Part shown: positions 33,310-44,402 of the stretch, one piece after another
Layout of the letters: each line of letters starts with the position of its first letter
Position numbering within the stretch: the stretch's first letter is position 1
NCBI GenBank assembly: GCA_910890315.1
Contig: CAJVGD010000018.1
Span: forward strand, 124,001-188,000
Direction of reading: 5' to 3'
DNA length: 64,000 bases
Source of the DNA: Serendipita indica DSM 11827
Taxonomy: Eukaryota > Basidiomycota > Agaricomycetes > Sebacinales > Serendipitaceae
The notes under the pieces: generated by a model
What the model was told of the DNA's origin: nothing
Databases searched by the model: none
The model's input: only the letters and a program-made list of their open reading frames with translations
Translations under genes and position numbers: made by a program

Positions 33310-36108
33310 TCATTCAATGGTCATCCTTCGACTGGCTCTCGCCGGTTCCGCTGGCGTAGGAACAATGTCCGCCTTGACCTTTGCCCACCGCGACCGTTTC
33401 GTCGGAGATTCGAGGTTGAGACGGGAACCCACCTTGTCCTTGTCCTTATCTCCACGACCAAACAACTTTCGGAACCCACTTCGACTTTTTGTCCCCGTCC
33501 GTGGAGCCGTATTCGAATGCGCAAGTGATGACGGCGGCGCAGAACGATCGTGAGAGCTCGAGCTCTCGTCGCCAGATTTGGACGCGCGGTTCGCATTGTT
33601 GCTCGTGTCGGACTTGATCGGTACCGCAGCCGGTGGCGTCTCCATGGATGACATGGAGCCTGGCGAGGCATTGACAGCTCGAAGAGGGCCAGCAGCAGGT
33701 TTGGTCGACTTCTTAATTCCCTGTTGATCTCCAGAGACTTTAACCATGACCCATCCATCGCTCTTGTCCTTATCCTTTGAATCGGATGCAGAAGCAGCCG
33801 CATCGCTTGCTAGGTCGCCCGTGGTGCCAATGACCGCCGCTTGCGGTGCCTCTTGATTAGGCGTAGAGACAGTAACGATATGAGCACCGTCGACTTTGGC
33901 TTCTACAGTGCGCTCCTTTTCCTTTGTCGAACGCGTCGTTTCCCTTGATGCTTTACCAGTCACCCTTGGTCGCTGCGTCGTCACAGGTGGACTCGAGGGG
34001 TCTTCGACCCAGCCCCCAGGTGGATTAGGCGTGGGTAACGCCGCGGTGCCTCGAAACGTATTCGCATCCTCATCTTCCTCCCTCTCCTCAAGCGTCGTCC
34101 CCAGACCAACTCCACCAAGCCCACCTGTCCACATTACCGGTACGTCAAAGCTTTCCCCAGACTTGCCAGACATGATCGAAGTCCCACCAGAGAATAAAAA
34201 ATCACGGCCAGCCGTTTGCTCTCCACCCCTATCCGAGAGCGTATCCCGAAAAGCGCTCGATGAGAGAAGCGGTGGAGTCGGTCCCTCTTCGTCTACTGCC
34301 CGAGTAGTCGATGTGTTGGGTGGAATATCAATATTCGATGGACGCCCTGCGCCCGTCTTGGAAGGTGATGCCGGTCTCGGTACGCTGCTGCGAGGCGAGC
34401 TTGGTGGGGACGCTTCGATGGGGCTAAGATTGGAATGTGGCGAACTAGGATGCATCGCTGAATGAGAGGCAGGTGCGGGGAAATGATTATAACTGACAGG
34501 AGGACTCGAGGGAGGAGTCGAATACAAAACATTGCCGGATGTGGGTGTCGAATAGAGCACTTGCTGTTGTATCTGAGGCTTAGAGGAAGATGGAGCCGTG
34601 ATTGGTTTCGAAGAAGATGCTGGTAGAATACCGACTTGCTTGGATACACCGGTCGAAGCTGCGGGAGGTGTAGGCTCTTTGGGAGGTGTCATGTTTGCAC
34701 CAGCCGTTCCAGGCGGAGTGGCCCCTTTCGATTCGGAGAGGGCGGCATCTGGTTGCTTCTTCATGCTGTGGGATTTCTTGACGAGAACAGAGCCTTGGCT
34801 ACGAGGCGTAGTGGGGCCTTTACCACCCGTGATCGTTCCCAGCGTCGAGGTACTTCCAAATGCATTCGTTCCAAATGCTGGCGTGGTGGCATTCCTTTGG
34901 TGGCCTGGGCTAAAAGCGGAGCCTTGGGGAGTTTGTTGGGCCTGAGCGGTATCGACGGATGCAGCGCGAAGATGTCCTGCAGTTTTCTCCTTGTCACTCG
35001 AGTATGTGCGTGGGAAGGTGCCATCATTGACCGCACCCGAGAGTGTGCCCGTCGTAAACGCGACTGGCGAGGTTGATATGGAGTTGAGCAGCTGGTGAGG
35101 GGATAGCGCGTCGGTATCGTTGGATGCGAACAGCCACAGTTCCTTGTTTTTTGCGTGGCTATTGGACAAGGAGATGGACGAGATGAAGGTAAAGTGGAGC
35201 TTCTGGAGGCCTTTGAGGAGGGCGACCGTTAGGGCGAGAAAGTCCGTTTGGTAGGTGTCATCCGCGAAGACTAGAGAAGAGAAATGTTAGGGTTATGCAT
35301 CTGAACCGCGTTTGTACCTACAGGAATATCCTCGTAGTTTGAATTCAAAGCAGCCGTCTGCGATTTTGCTCTCGCCTTCGACTCCTCGTGGCCATGCATT
35401 CCTGAGGGCTTGTAGGATACCAGGCGTGGATTCCAGTGGCGGATTGATACAGCGGAACGAGGTCGGCGAGGTAAAGGAGATGCCAAACAAAAGCTGGTGA
35501 ACGCCGTTGTTGGCAATGGCGCTTCCGGTGCTTCCGCCATGACCAGATTGGCGATGGCCAGGTGTGTGACCATTGACATTTGGCTGAGCTTGTTGAGGGG
35601 AGGAATGGTAAACGACGGGTCGCTCAAAGACGAGGGTGAGCTTGTCCCCGGGCTCTCTGCCAGCGATAGAGGTCAACAACGCGTAACCTTGCGAGTTGAA
35701 GAGGACGAGGATCTGGATTATCAGACGCTCTGTCTCCACCGTCTTTGCGTTTGCCCAAAACTTGGCGACGAGGGTGAGCTCGGCGACAAACTCGTCTTCT
35801 GGACGATCTGCTGGTCTGTCATTCTCGATATTCTCCTTATCCTTGAGTGGAGGCCTGTTGTCCTTGTAAATCTTGAGGAGCTTCTTCTCGTCGAAGAATT
35901 TGCGGACAGCGCCGACAACGGACGGTGGAAATGCGGATAGACGAAGAGAAGAGGTGTTTGAGAAGGAGAGAAGGGCAAAATTGCTTGCTTTTGCCTTGGA
36001 AGAGGACGGCAGAAACTCGCGGCGAGGGAGAAAGCCGCTGTCTGCTGGCGAGGCTGGGATGGGGAGTCCTAGCGCTGGTCTGTGAGGACTTGCGTTTGGC
36101 TGCTGCAT
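33310..36108 (-). CDS. Large unrecognised fungal protein, 915 aa, two exons
   Basis: One 51-nt intron (about 35262-35312) joins the two exons in phase. Residues ~1-310 look like a folded domain: AVRKFFDEKKLLKIYKDN, ELTLVAKFWANAKTVETERL, IIQILVLFNSQGYALLTSI, DKLTLVFERPVVY, LLFGISFTSPTSFRCINPP, DTYQTDFLALTVALLKGLQK, FISSISLSNSHAKNKELWLF. The remaining ~600 residues are Ser/Pro/Thr-rich and probably disordered, ending in a basic patch (RSGFRKLFGRGDKDKDKVGS, RWAKVKADIV). I do not recognise the family. No signal peptide or TM segment, so it is likely intracellular. The intact frame over 2.7 kb supports a real gene. Divergent from NOP7. Confidence 0.75.
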
Positions 36109-36597
36109 GACCGAGTCGACTGGGAATTAGCTATCGAGTGCGGTAAACCCCCCGTGGCTGCAATGTGGGCGCTAACAAGCCGCTCCAAGGGCCTCAGACG
36201 CGTTGTAATACTGAACTTGGAATGTAAACCAGCAAATGGTACGTGCTCGCTGTCGAGGCTGGAGAGATGGCCGGGTCCAAGCTGTAATGTGCACACTTGG
36301 ACGCGGTGGGCTCTACTTTCCCAAGCTGATCCAAGAAATTGTGGGCCGCGTGACGTCATTAGTTTCCATTTTTCCTGGCATTATTCTCGGAAACTCCCAC
36401 CAGTGGCCATCCCGACTCCGACAGCTTCGCCGGTTTCCCATAAATTACGTAATCACATATCCCAGCAAACATCAGCTCAGACGGCCGCCGTGGATCCCCG
36501 TTCTGGATCTCTGCCACTGCAGGGGATTTCCTGCAGTTCTCCCCTTAAAATCTCAGTAAAGCAATAAAATAATACTGGAATACGTCGTACATAAGCC
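36109..36597. other. Divergent promoter region between the 33310 gene and NOP7
   Basis: About 490 bp between start codons. Open frames here have no motif. Presumed to hold both promoters. Confidence 0.5.
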
Positions 36598-38833
36598 ATG
36601 GGCCGCTTAAAACAAAAAGGAAAAGCCGGTGCAGCAAAGGCGTACATTACACGCACTGCTGCAGTGAAAAAGCTCCAATGCTCTCTCGCAGACTTTCGAC
36701 GACTCTGTATTCTAAAGGGCAAGTCTGGCTTTCGACTTTGTCTCGTCGCCGCCCTCTACCCAACACTCTAATCACACCCTTTCAGGTATTTACCCACGAG
36801 AACCACGCTCGAGAAAAAAGGCAAACAAGGGAAACTCTGCCCCAACGTCTTTTTACTATGCCAAAGACATTGCCTATTTGCAGCACGAGCCCGTCCTGCG
36901 AAAACTCCGAGAACACAAAGCGTTTGCCAAAAAGCTCAGTAGAGCAATGGGAAGGGGAGAGTGGGGAATTGCCAAGGGTCTCGAGGAACGAAAACCAGTA
37001 TACCGACTGGATCACATTGTCAAAGAAAGGTGATGTTATCGAAACATAACCTCAAACTTTTTACTCACACGCATCTTATTAGATATCCAACGTTTATTGA
37101 TGCGCTGCGCGATATCGATGACCCCCTCTGTCTGATTGCCCTCTTTGCCACCTTGCCGACCAACGAACGGATACCGCCTTCCCTAATCGAAAATTGCGCT
37201 CGTCTCTACAACGAATGGCAACTCTATGTCATTCACACAAAGAGCTTGCGCAAAGTCTTTCTCAGCATCAAGGGCGTCTACTATCAAGCGGTCGTACAGG
37301 GGAGACGATAACGTGGATCGTGCCCTGGATGTTTACACAAACCGTGAGTATAGTATAGACTGGATTATCTGCCTAGCCCCCTAACCAATACTCAGGTACC
37401 ATCTGACGTCGACATAAGGGTTATGCTCACTTTCCTCGAACTATATCAGACACTTCTAGGCTTCGTCTTCTTTAAGCTATACACCGACGAAGGTTGGACA
37501 TACCCGCCCCCGCTCGATGTCTCCAAGGAAGAAAAGGGTGCTGGCATCGGGGCACTGGCCATTATCGAGAAGGCCATCACAAGCAATACCGCTCCCGAAG
37601 GCGCGCCTAGTACCCTCACAGGAAAGGACGTTCGAAAAGCCATCAAGGAGCTCCGCACCGATGCGTCGTCTTCTCAGCATGCCCCTTCCTCTACAATGGA
37701 AGTCGACACAGCCCCAGTGGAAGAGGAAGAGGAAGAGTTTGTACCACAAGCCTCTAAATCGGATCCAAACGCGATGCAAACGTCTGTGCTTCCGACGTAT
37801 CAGACCATTGCCGCCGCAGCCGGTACGCTCAACGCCACCTCTCGACTCTTTGAGGGTCTCTCCTTTTGGCTTTCCCGCGAAACACCACGAAGTCTACTTG
37901 AATTTGTCATTCGTAGCTTTGGTGGTAAAGTTGGATGGGATGAGACTGTCGGCGGTGGAAGTCCGTATGACGAGAGTTGGGAAGGTATCACGCACGTTAT
38001 CATTGACCGACCTGCTGTGGCCGGCAAAGGTCCTTCTGTATCAGGGACATCGATGACGGCAGGTACCCTCGACCCAACAGAGGAGGGCAAGCGGCGGAAG
38101 AGGAAATACGTTCAGCCTCAGTGGGTCGTCGACTGCGTCAATGCGGAAAAGCTTCTCAGTGAGGACAAGTATGAGCGCGGTAAAGTCCTCCCTCCACATC
38201 TAAGTCCCTTTGGCGAAGAGGAAGGCGCGTATCAGCCCAAGATGGATACGGAAGATGGTCCTCATGGAGATGCTGCGATGAAAGACGCCGAGGAGGAGGA
38301 GAGTGAGAGCGAGAGTGGCGAGGAGATTATCGAAGGCGAGGAGCTGCCCGACGAAGAAGAGGAAGAAGAAAGCGAGGCAGAGGAAACGAAGGACGATAAG
38401 AAGAGGAAGAAAAAGGAAGCCAAGGCACTTCGCAAGGCACAAAAGGACATTGCCGCTGCCAACGCGGAGGATATGCGTGCTGCAGAGCTCGAGGCCGAGG
38501 CCGCTGGTGTCAGCTATGCCGACTTTGAACGCATCGTCAAGAAGGCCGTCAAGGGCAAACCCTTGACGACACTTCAAGGGGAGGATACAGAGCTGGCGGA
38601 AAAGGACATGAACAAGATGCTCATGAGCAACAAGTCGAAGCGAATGTACGAGAGTCTAAATCGTCAAAAGCGAAAGAGGGAGGAAGAGGTACGTGTTTTA
38701 TCTCTTTAGATGATACAATGTGAACTAAAACCTTGGACAGAAACATGTGCTCGAGCAAAAGAGGGCAGCCATCGACAAGGCCAAGCAAAAGGAGGCCAAA
38801 CAGGCAAAAAAGGCTCGTGTAGCCCAGAAGTAG
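36598..38833 (+). CDS. NOP7: Pescadillo homologue (NOP7), ribosome biogenesis; GC-AG intron and one apparent frame break
   Basis: A nucleolar PeBoW-complex subunit for 27S pre-rRNA processing and 60S assembly. Exons about 36598-36718, 36786-37029, 37083-37343, 37396-38688, 38741-38833. It starts [20 protein letters not shown], then [89 protein letters not shown] domain ([20 protein letters not shown] to [14 protein letters not shown]), an acidic stretch and a basic Lys-rich tail follow. Intron 1 has a GC donor (G|GCAAGT). Near 37300-37305, in a run of four G, the frame is one base short between VVQG and TITW; exon sums agree with exactly one missing base. For a single-copy essential gene a homopolymer consensus error is likely. 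Confidence 0.93.
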
Positions 38834-38868
38834 TCAACCAAACACTGCGCTCTGTACTAGTTGTCTAT

Positions 38869-41800
38869 CTATGCAACTACACTCCTTCGCTTCTCACCAT
38901 CATAGGTTGGGCCTCGATCCAAGATTGCGCTAACCTTGTTCAGCGTCTTGCGGAAAACGGGGTGGTCGGTAGTATCGACAACGTCTTTGAGCAAGACTAC
39001 TGCTTTGACAGCAAGTCTCTTTGCATCCTCCAAGCGACCCTGGAGGTGATACGTGAGGGTGAGGTTTGCGAGTGGGTGAAGTGTGTCTGGGTGGTCGTTT
39101 CCAACGGCCTTGCAGCGCTCTGCAAACGCCGCCTCCAGTAGTTCTTGGGCCTGCTGCAAGTTCCCTACCTCTCGATACGTGACCGCGAGATTATTGCTCG
39201 CAGAAATAGTATCTGGGTGCGTTGGCCCGTGAAGTTTACGTCGGAGAGCCAGCACTTCTTCCTCGATTGCCTGTGCTTCTTGCCACCGATCGAGTTGTGA
39301 GAGTGTAGCGGCAATGTTGTTCATAGAGTCGAGCGTATCGGGGTGCTCTGCTCCGAGGACCTTTCTCCTGAGTGCAAGCACTTCTTGTTCGAGAACCTCG
39401 GCCTCTTTGAATCGACATTGCTCGTAGTAGATTAACGCGAGATTCGAAGAGGCAAGCAAGGTATCAGGATGCTCATCCCCTAATAATTTGCGTCGTTCTC
39501 GATACACTTCGAGTCCAAGGTCCTCTGCTTCTGCCCATTTACCTTGGGAATCTCAGCGACTTGCTTCAGAAAGGCATGTCCTTACCTTGTTGAATAAACG
39601 AATGAGCAAGATCTGCAGAGGCTTGGATTGTATCGATATGTTTCGGACCAAGCAAGCGTTTGCGTAGATTCAGCACTTCAAGTTGAAGTTCCTCTGCTTC
39701 CTTCCACCTATTATAGTCAGCATTCGTCGTATTTCGAGGGGATCACACTCATACCGCCCAAGTTGATGGTACGTAAATGCCAATGACGCTTCCGCACGCA
39801 GGGTCTTTCCATCCTCCGCACCCATAAGCTTTCTCCGAAACTCCCACACTTCACTCGACAGTGTGGCTGCCTTTGCCCACGACCCTTGCTTACAATATGT
39901 GTCCGCCAGATTCGCCAATGCATCGAGGGTGCGCCAATGCCGTGCCCCATTCCACATTCGACATGCCCTCTTGACTTCTTTCCGCAGATTGAGCGCATCC
40001 TCATAGACACCCGCTTCAGCCAAGACCTTTGCAAACGCAGAATTGTCGTTTGGATGCAAGTCGCCGTGTTCGACAATCTCAAGAATATGTGGCATCAAGT
40101 AGCGATGCAACATCCAGTGATCTGCGCCAGTCGAGCATACGAGTAACCGGACAGCCATTGCTTTATACCGTAATACATCGTCCCTCGACGTGAGCGAATC
40201 TCGTGCCCATGAGTGTACCAGAGGGTGGAAGTGCAAAAAGGCTTCATTGGAAGCATGTACAGTCGAGACGAGCGAGAAGACTTGAAGCGAATGGAGAATC
40301 TCGTGAAAGTGCATCTCGTCCCATTTTTGGCCATCCTCGTAAAAGGCTGAACGTAGTAGCTGGGCAACGTGCTTGTTTGAATGTATGCGTGGTACGTCGT
40401 ACACATCCGCCTCGTAGAGAAAATCAGACTTGGCGCCAATGGAGAACATGGCCCGCGGGATGCTTGTATTGTGCAGAAATGCGCAAACGTGTAGGAGCTC
40501 CTTTGCTCCTTGTGGTAATGCGGCATACGACGTGTCGATAGCGGCGTACACGCTATGATGGTAATGATCCAGCTGAGATGTCGCCTTGTCGCGGAGTAGC
40601 TTGCTCCGGTTAGAATTGTAAAGATCAAGATACCTCTCAAAGCAGTGCATGCGGAAAGAATAGCTTCCAGCTTGCACAAGTGCAACGGGAAGATGTCCCA
40701 ATCCACGGACAATTCCCAACGCAATTTCTGCGTCCTTTGTTGTAGGTGGGAATGGACGATGCGCAGAACGTAAGAGCACGTCAACAGCTTCGTCGTCCGT
40801 CATAGGTCCAAGCTGCCAATGCATCGTGGTCGCGAGTTGAGCGAGGTCACGGTTGCGTGTTGTGACAATGATAGCGCCATGGTCGCATTGAGGGAAGAAC
40901 TGGCGCAAGTCGATGGCTGGATCGTCGACGTTGTCAAAGATGAGGAGCCAGCTGAATCCGGCTTGTTTACGGGCGAGAAAGGCGAGTGAATCGTCGGCTG
41001 TTTGCTGCGAGAAGCCTGTGCCTTGTGATCGAATGGCTGCTTGGAGATCGCCTCGGATGGTCGCTTCAGAGCTTCCGTCAAGGAAGAAGACGTGTGAGTA
41101 GCTAGCAACGGGTCAGACTATGAGATTGGTTTTGGCTTTTCGTCTCACCTTGTATGATACTCCTTTGCAAACCGAATCGATAGCTGGGTCTTCCCGCTAC
41201 CTCCCATTCCGCAAATAACAAAGATTCGTTGAATTCTAGCGTTCTCTTCTGCCGACTTTGCAATGAGACTCGTCTGCATCGCGTTCCAGACTTCAGGCCT
41301 CATCACAAAGTATGGGGTGAGTGGAGGCAAGCCTTTGAACCTAGTAATAGACAAAGCGGATTGGTCTACTGGGGGTCATTGAGGGCATATGCGGGAGATG
41401 ATCGGCTTACTGAGTTCTTGTAAGGTGATGGATCCAATGGGAGCCTTCAAGGACTGAAGGCAAAGCTCAATCAATCGGTTTGCCACTGGACCTTGAAGAT
41501 ATGCCTGTGTGTGCGTGGCGACCTTTTCAAACTCGCGCCATTCATGTACCCCAACTGTCTCCATCCCTCTGTCGACAGAAAGTCGATAATAGACGCCAAC
41601 TTCTGAGAACTGGTGGCCCAGTTCGTCTGCCATCGTCTCACAGTCGACCGCAATGCTCTCGAGCACCGTAACGACGTCGTCCATAGCGACATCTCCCTCG
41701 ACCGCCTGAGAAAGCGAGAGTACCTGCGGTCTCCCTGCACCAACGTTGAGTATGAGCGCCAGTCGCCTGTCGTCTCCAAAGACAGTGCGCGCCTCCTTTA

Positions 41801-42595
41801 GGAGTTGGCGCGAGGGGTTATTGCAGACAATACTCCCGCCAATATACTCTTGTGCAAAGTCCTTCGGGCCGATGACAACGGGTTTGAAAAACGAGGGAGA
41901 AGCCATTGTAGCGCGCACGGCTTCAATAATGGTGCAGTCAATCCGGGTACGTGCGTCGTATGTCCGAAAGAGTTGACAGGCATCCAGGTTGGACGTAGAG
42001 ACTGCACATACGAAGCTAAAAGATGCAGATATGGTCAGCGTTCCGTCGAAGTATCGACCTGTGACGCACACTTTGCACTTGCCATTCAGGCTGTCCTTGC
42101 CGTCGAGTTTGGCATCTGGTGGTAGCCCATACCGCCCCAGAATATCTTCGACCTTACTCTCTAGCTTTGTCGCCTTGAAAGCATCCTCCTTTCCAGGGTC
42201 CTTGCGATCGTTGAAAACGGACTTGTACAACCCGACAAATTCTTCAATGGCCTGGTCTACGGTAAGACACAGACGCCCGAGGAGAACCGCGATGAGACTA
42301 TTTGACGTGTTAGTCAATCGGACCGCCTCTCACGTTATTGCGGTGGTACGAACCCGCCCGAGCCTGTGCCAGCGATAATGTCAAAGTAATCGCAGACAAG
42401 AGGCGTCTCCTGTAGATTCAGGTCTACTTCGAGTCGGTTCATGAGCTCCTTGAGGATGATGAGCTGTGAAAGTGCGCGTATACCACCACGATCTACCCCA
42501 CGCAATGTATGAGTACCCGAAACGACTCGAATTATGGTTTACGTGCCTATGCTGAGAATTCGGAGACCATTATCCTTGTCTTTGCGGGCCCACAT
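38869..42595 (-). CDS. Patatin-like / NB-ARC / TPR NLR-type protein, about 1100 aa, eight exons
   Basis: Single gene from ATG 42595 (MWARKDKDNGLRILSI). Residues ~1-370 are patatin-like: DRGGIRALSQLIIL (oxyanion motif), DYFDIIAGTGSGG (elbow with Gly where GTSTGG has the serine) and YIGGSIVCNNPS (Asp of DGG replaced by Gly). Next is NB-ARC with an intact P-loop IFVICGMGGSGKTQLSIRFA, Walker B WLLIFDNVDD and AIIVTTRNRDLAQLA. The C-terminal third is TPR repeats of the fungal NPHP3/kinesin-light-chain type (HPDTLDSMNNIAATLSQLDR, HPDTISASNNLAVTYREVGN, HPDTLHPLANLTLTYHLQGR). The first intron appears to use a GC donor. Its stop is 35 bp from the convergent NOP7 stop. A nucleotide-controlled cytosolic sensor with a pseudo-patatin head is inferred. 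Confidence 0.85.
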
Positions 42596-42900
42596 TGTGC
42601 ATCTGGGAGGTGGCGAGCCCCACTATGTTGTCAGTGGGGTTTATGAAGTCTGCTGAGAAGATGGATGGATAAGGGAGGCAATATCAAGGCTGTGTGCAAC
42701 CAATACTTGCTGGCTGATTGCCCTGAGTTGCTGCCGGATACAATATGATTTCTTCATTCCGCACTCTCTTCATTCACCATTCTCGTCCACGTCGGATATC
42801 CGGTACTGTGGCCAGAAGCATTTCCTTCATAGATGGGTCGGCGCCAAACTAAGGTCACCGACGCGCCACGCGTCCAGCTATACCGATGCACAATGCAAAA

Positions 42901-42948
42901 AGGGTGTCTAGGCAGGACCCCATTATTGTCCAAGCTGTCCGCCCAAAA
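42901..42948 (+). repeat. 48-bp direct repeat, left copy
   Basis: AGGGTGTCTAGGCAGGACCC and onward to GCCCAAAA. The same 48 bp recur at 43498-43545 with two mismatches. The two copies bracket the short tandem arrays. Confidence 0.85.
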
Positions 42949-42967
42949 AATTGTGACGGGTGGTGGG

Positions 42968-43055
42968 CTTCACTCCGACCGTCACAAATGTGCACTCCAA
43001 CTGTCACAAATGTTCACTCCAGACGTTACAGATCTTCACATCATCCGTCATGATC
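42968..43055 (+). repeat. Degenerate 22-bp tandem repeat, about four units
   Basis: Units begin CACTCC and contain a second CAC about 12 bp on (CACTCCGACCGT CACAAATGTG, then CACTCCAACTGT CACAAATGTT, then two more diverged units). CAC recurs roughly every 10-12 bp. Confidence 0.7.
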
Positions 43056-43181
43056 ATGCATGGGTATTCGGGTTCAGTTCCGGCGGTATTCTTTGGTTAT
43101 TTGAACAATTGTCATTATAGTACGCTTTATTTGGCAATATAGAGGCCGTAGAATGCTGTTAAAGGGTAGCACTCGATCTAT

Positions 43182-43269
43182 CACGGCACTGGGCACGATC
43201 TGTCACCAGACCGGGCACAATCTTTCACAGCACTGGGCACAATCTTTCACAGCACCGGGCACAATCCGT
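43182..43269 (+). repeat. 22-bp tandem repeat, four units
   Basis: Four consecutive 22-bp units of the form CAC(A/G)GCACTGGGCAC(A/G)ATC..T, each carrying three CAC triplets. Unit boundaries at 43182, 43204, 43226 and 43248 are directly visible. Confidence 0.85.
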
Positions 43270-43385
43270 CACAAACTTGCACGACGAGGTCGTGCTGGCC
43301 GGTGTGACAGATGAAATGCTTCAAAAATGATCTTTCACTCATCCTTGCACGCAAACTGGCATTGTTGCGCACTATTTTGCACGAC

Positions 43386-43497
43386 CATTGGCACAGATCG
43401 GCACGAATTGGCACGAATTGGCACTGCAAGTGTCACAAATCGTCACAAATCTGCACATTCTTTCACGAATTGTCACAAATCTGCACGATATCGCACA
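43386..43497 (+). repeat. 10-11-bp tandem repeat array (GGCACGAATT / GTCACAAATC type)
   Basis: About ten short units, each with a CAC core followed by an A/T-rich run, spaced 9-12 bp apart. It runs directly into the right-hand 48-bp repeat. Confidence 0.8.
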
Positions 43498-43545
43498 AGG
43501 GTGTCCAGGCAGGACCCCATTATTGTCCGAGCTGTCCGCCCAAAA
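43498..43545 (+). repeat. 48-bp direct repeat, right copy
   Basis: Matches 42901-42948 at 46 of 48 positions. Same orientation. Confidence 0.85.
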
Positions 43546-44402
43546 TACGTCACGAGCAGCCTTCCTTAGCGATGAGTAGACTGATGAATAGCAGAGCCTC
43601 GCGCGAGAATACCTTTAGTGTTTGGTAGAGAATGGCTGAACACACTACACAGTATGTCAACTTTGCTTTCAAGAAAATGGGGCGATACGTACGCGAGTAA
43701 GCAAGAGTGCTCGAGGAGATAGCATTGCGAGGGCTCAGACGCCCGAAACTGCTTTTATTGGGATACTTCCCTCTCTGATTGTGGGTGACAGTGAACCTTC
43801 TGGTTAACAGGAGCTGGTTAACTTCATGAAGGACAAGGTTGAAGAATTTGCGATGGAGCGGGTTGCAGGTGAACGAGCCGACGATGAACGTGACTCTAGC
43901 CGCTCGTCCGTCGTCGAAAAAAGCTAATATACGAACGCGAAGAAGCCTCAAACCTTCCAATTTGGTCACTGAATCGCACAGAAGCATGGATGTCTGGTGC
44001 GGCTGGGCCCCTTGGCCAGATTTGCGGTTGGTAATGTTACGCGTGGAGTGTCATTTGAGCGCATGCTTTGCGCGGGAGATGAAAGTTGGGTTTCCGAGAT
44101 TCTATGGAGAGACAAGAAAGACCTAGTGCGTCTCGATTCGACCGGGTCGAAATGCAGAGGCTATGTAAATTTGGGGAGAACTGTAGTAAATACACACGAT
44201 ACGACTTGAATCACGCTACGCTTGAGGCAAATATCCCTATTGCCTGCAACAGAATCCTGACCACAAGCTGAGGCGTCGAAAAAGTGTGATAAATGTATTG
44301 GAAAATAATGGTAGCCTCTTCACGAGCAACCAAGCGAACCAGCGACAGTATGGTTTGGGTTTGGCCGCGGCATCTCGATTCCAACCACGTTATCCACCCG
44401 CC

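Larger units (their letters stand above)
42596..44402. other. 1.8-kb gene-poor region with a repeat island
   Basis: The patatin-NB-ARC-TPR promoter side occupies 42596-42850. The repeat island at 42901-43545 is listed separately. From 43546 to 44402 no frame showed a recognisable family; plus and minus open frames shadow each other. Confidence 0.45.

Noticed and set aside
33896-34465. 189-codon plus-strand frame
   Set aside because: It is antisense to the Ser/Pro-rich part of the 915-aa gene and has low-complexity composition.
38200-38577. Leu-rich minus-strand frames that look like membrane segments
   Set aside because: They are antisense to the acidic Glu-rich and Lys-rich part of NOP7, and the codon bias explains the hydrophobic appearance.
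43182-43497. CRISPR-like array
   Set aside because: Units are contiguous degenerate 22-bp and 11-bp repeats without spacers, in a eukaryotic nuclear context, and no cas genes are present.
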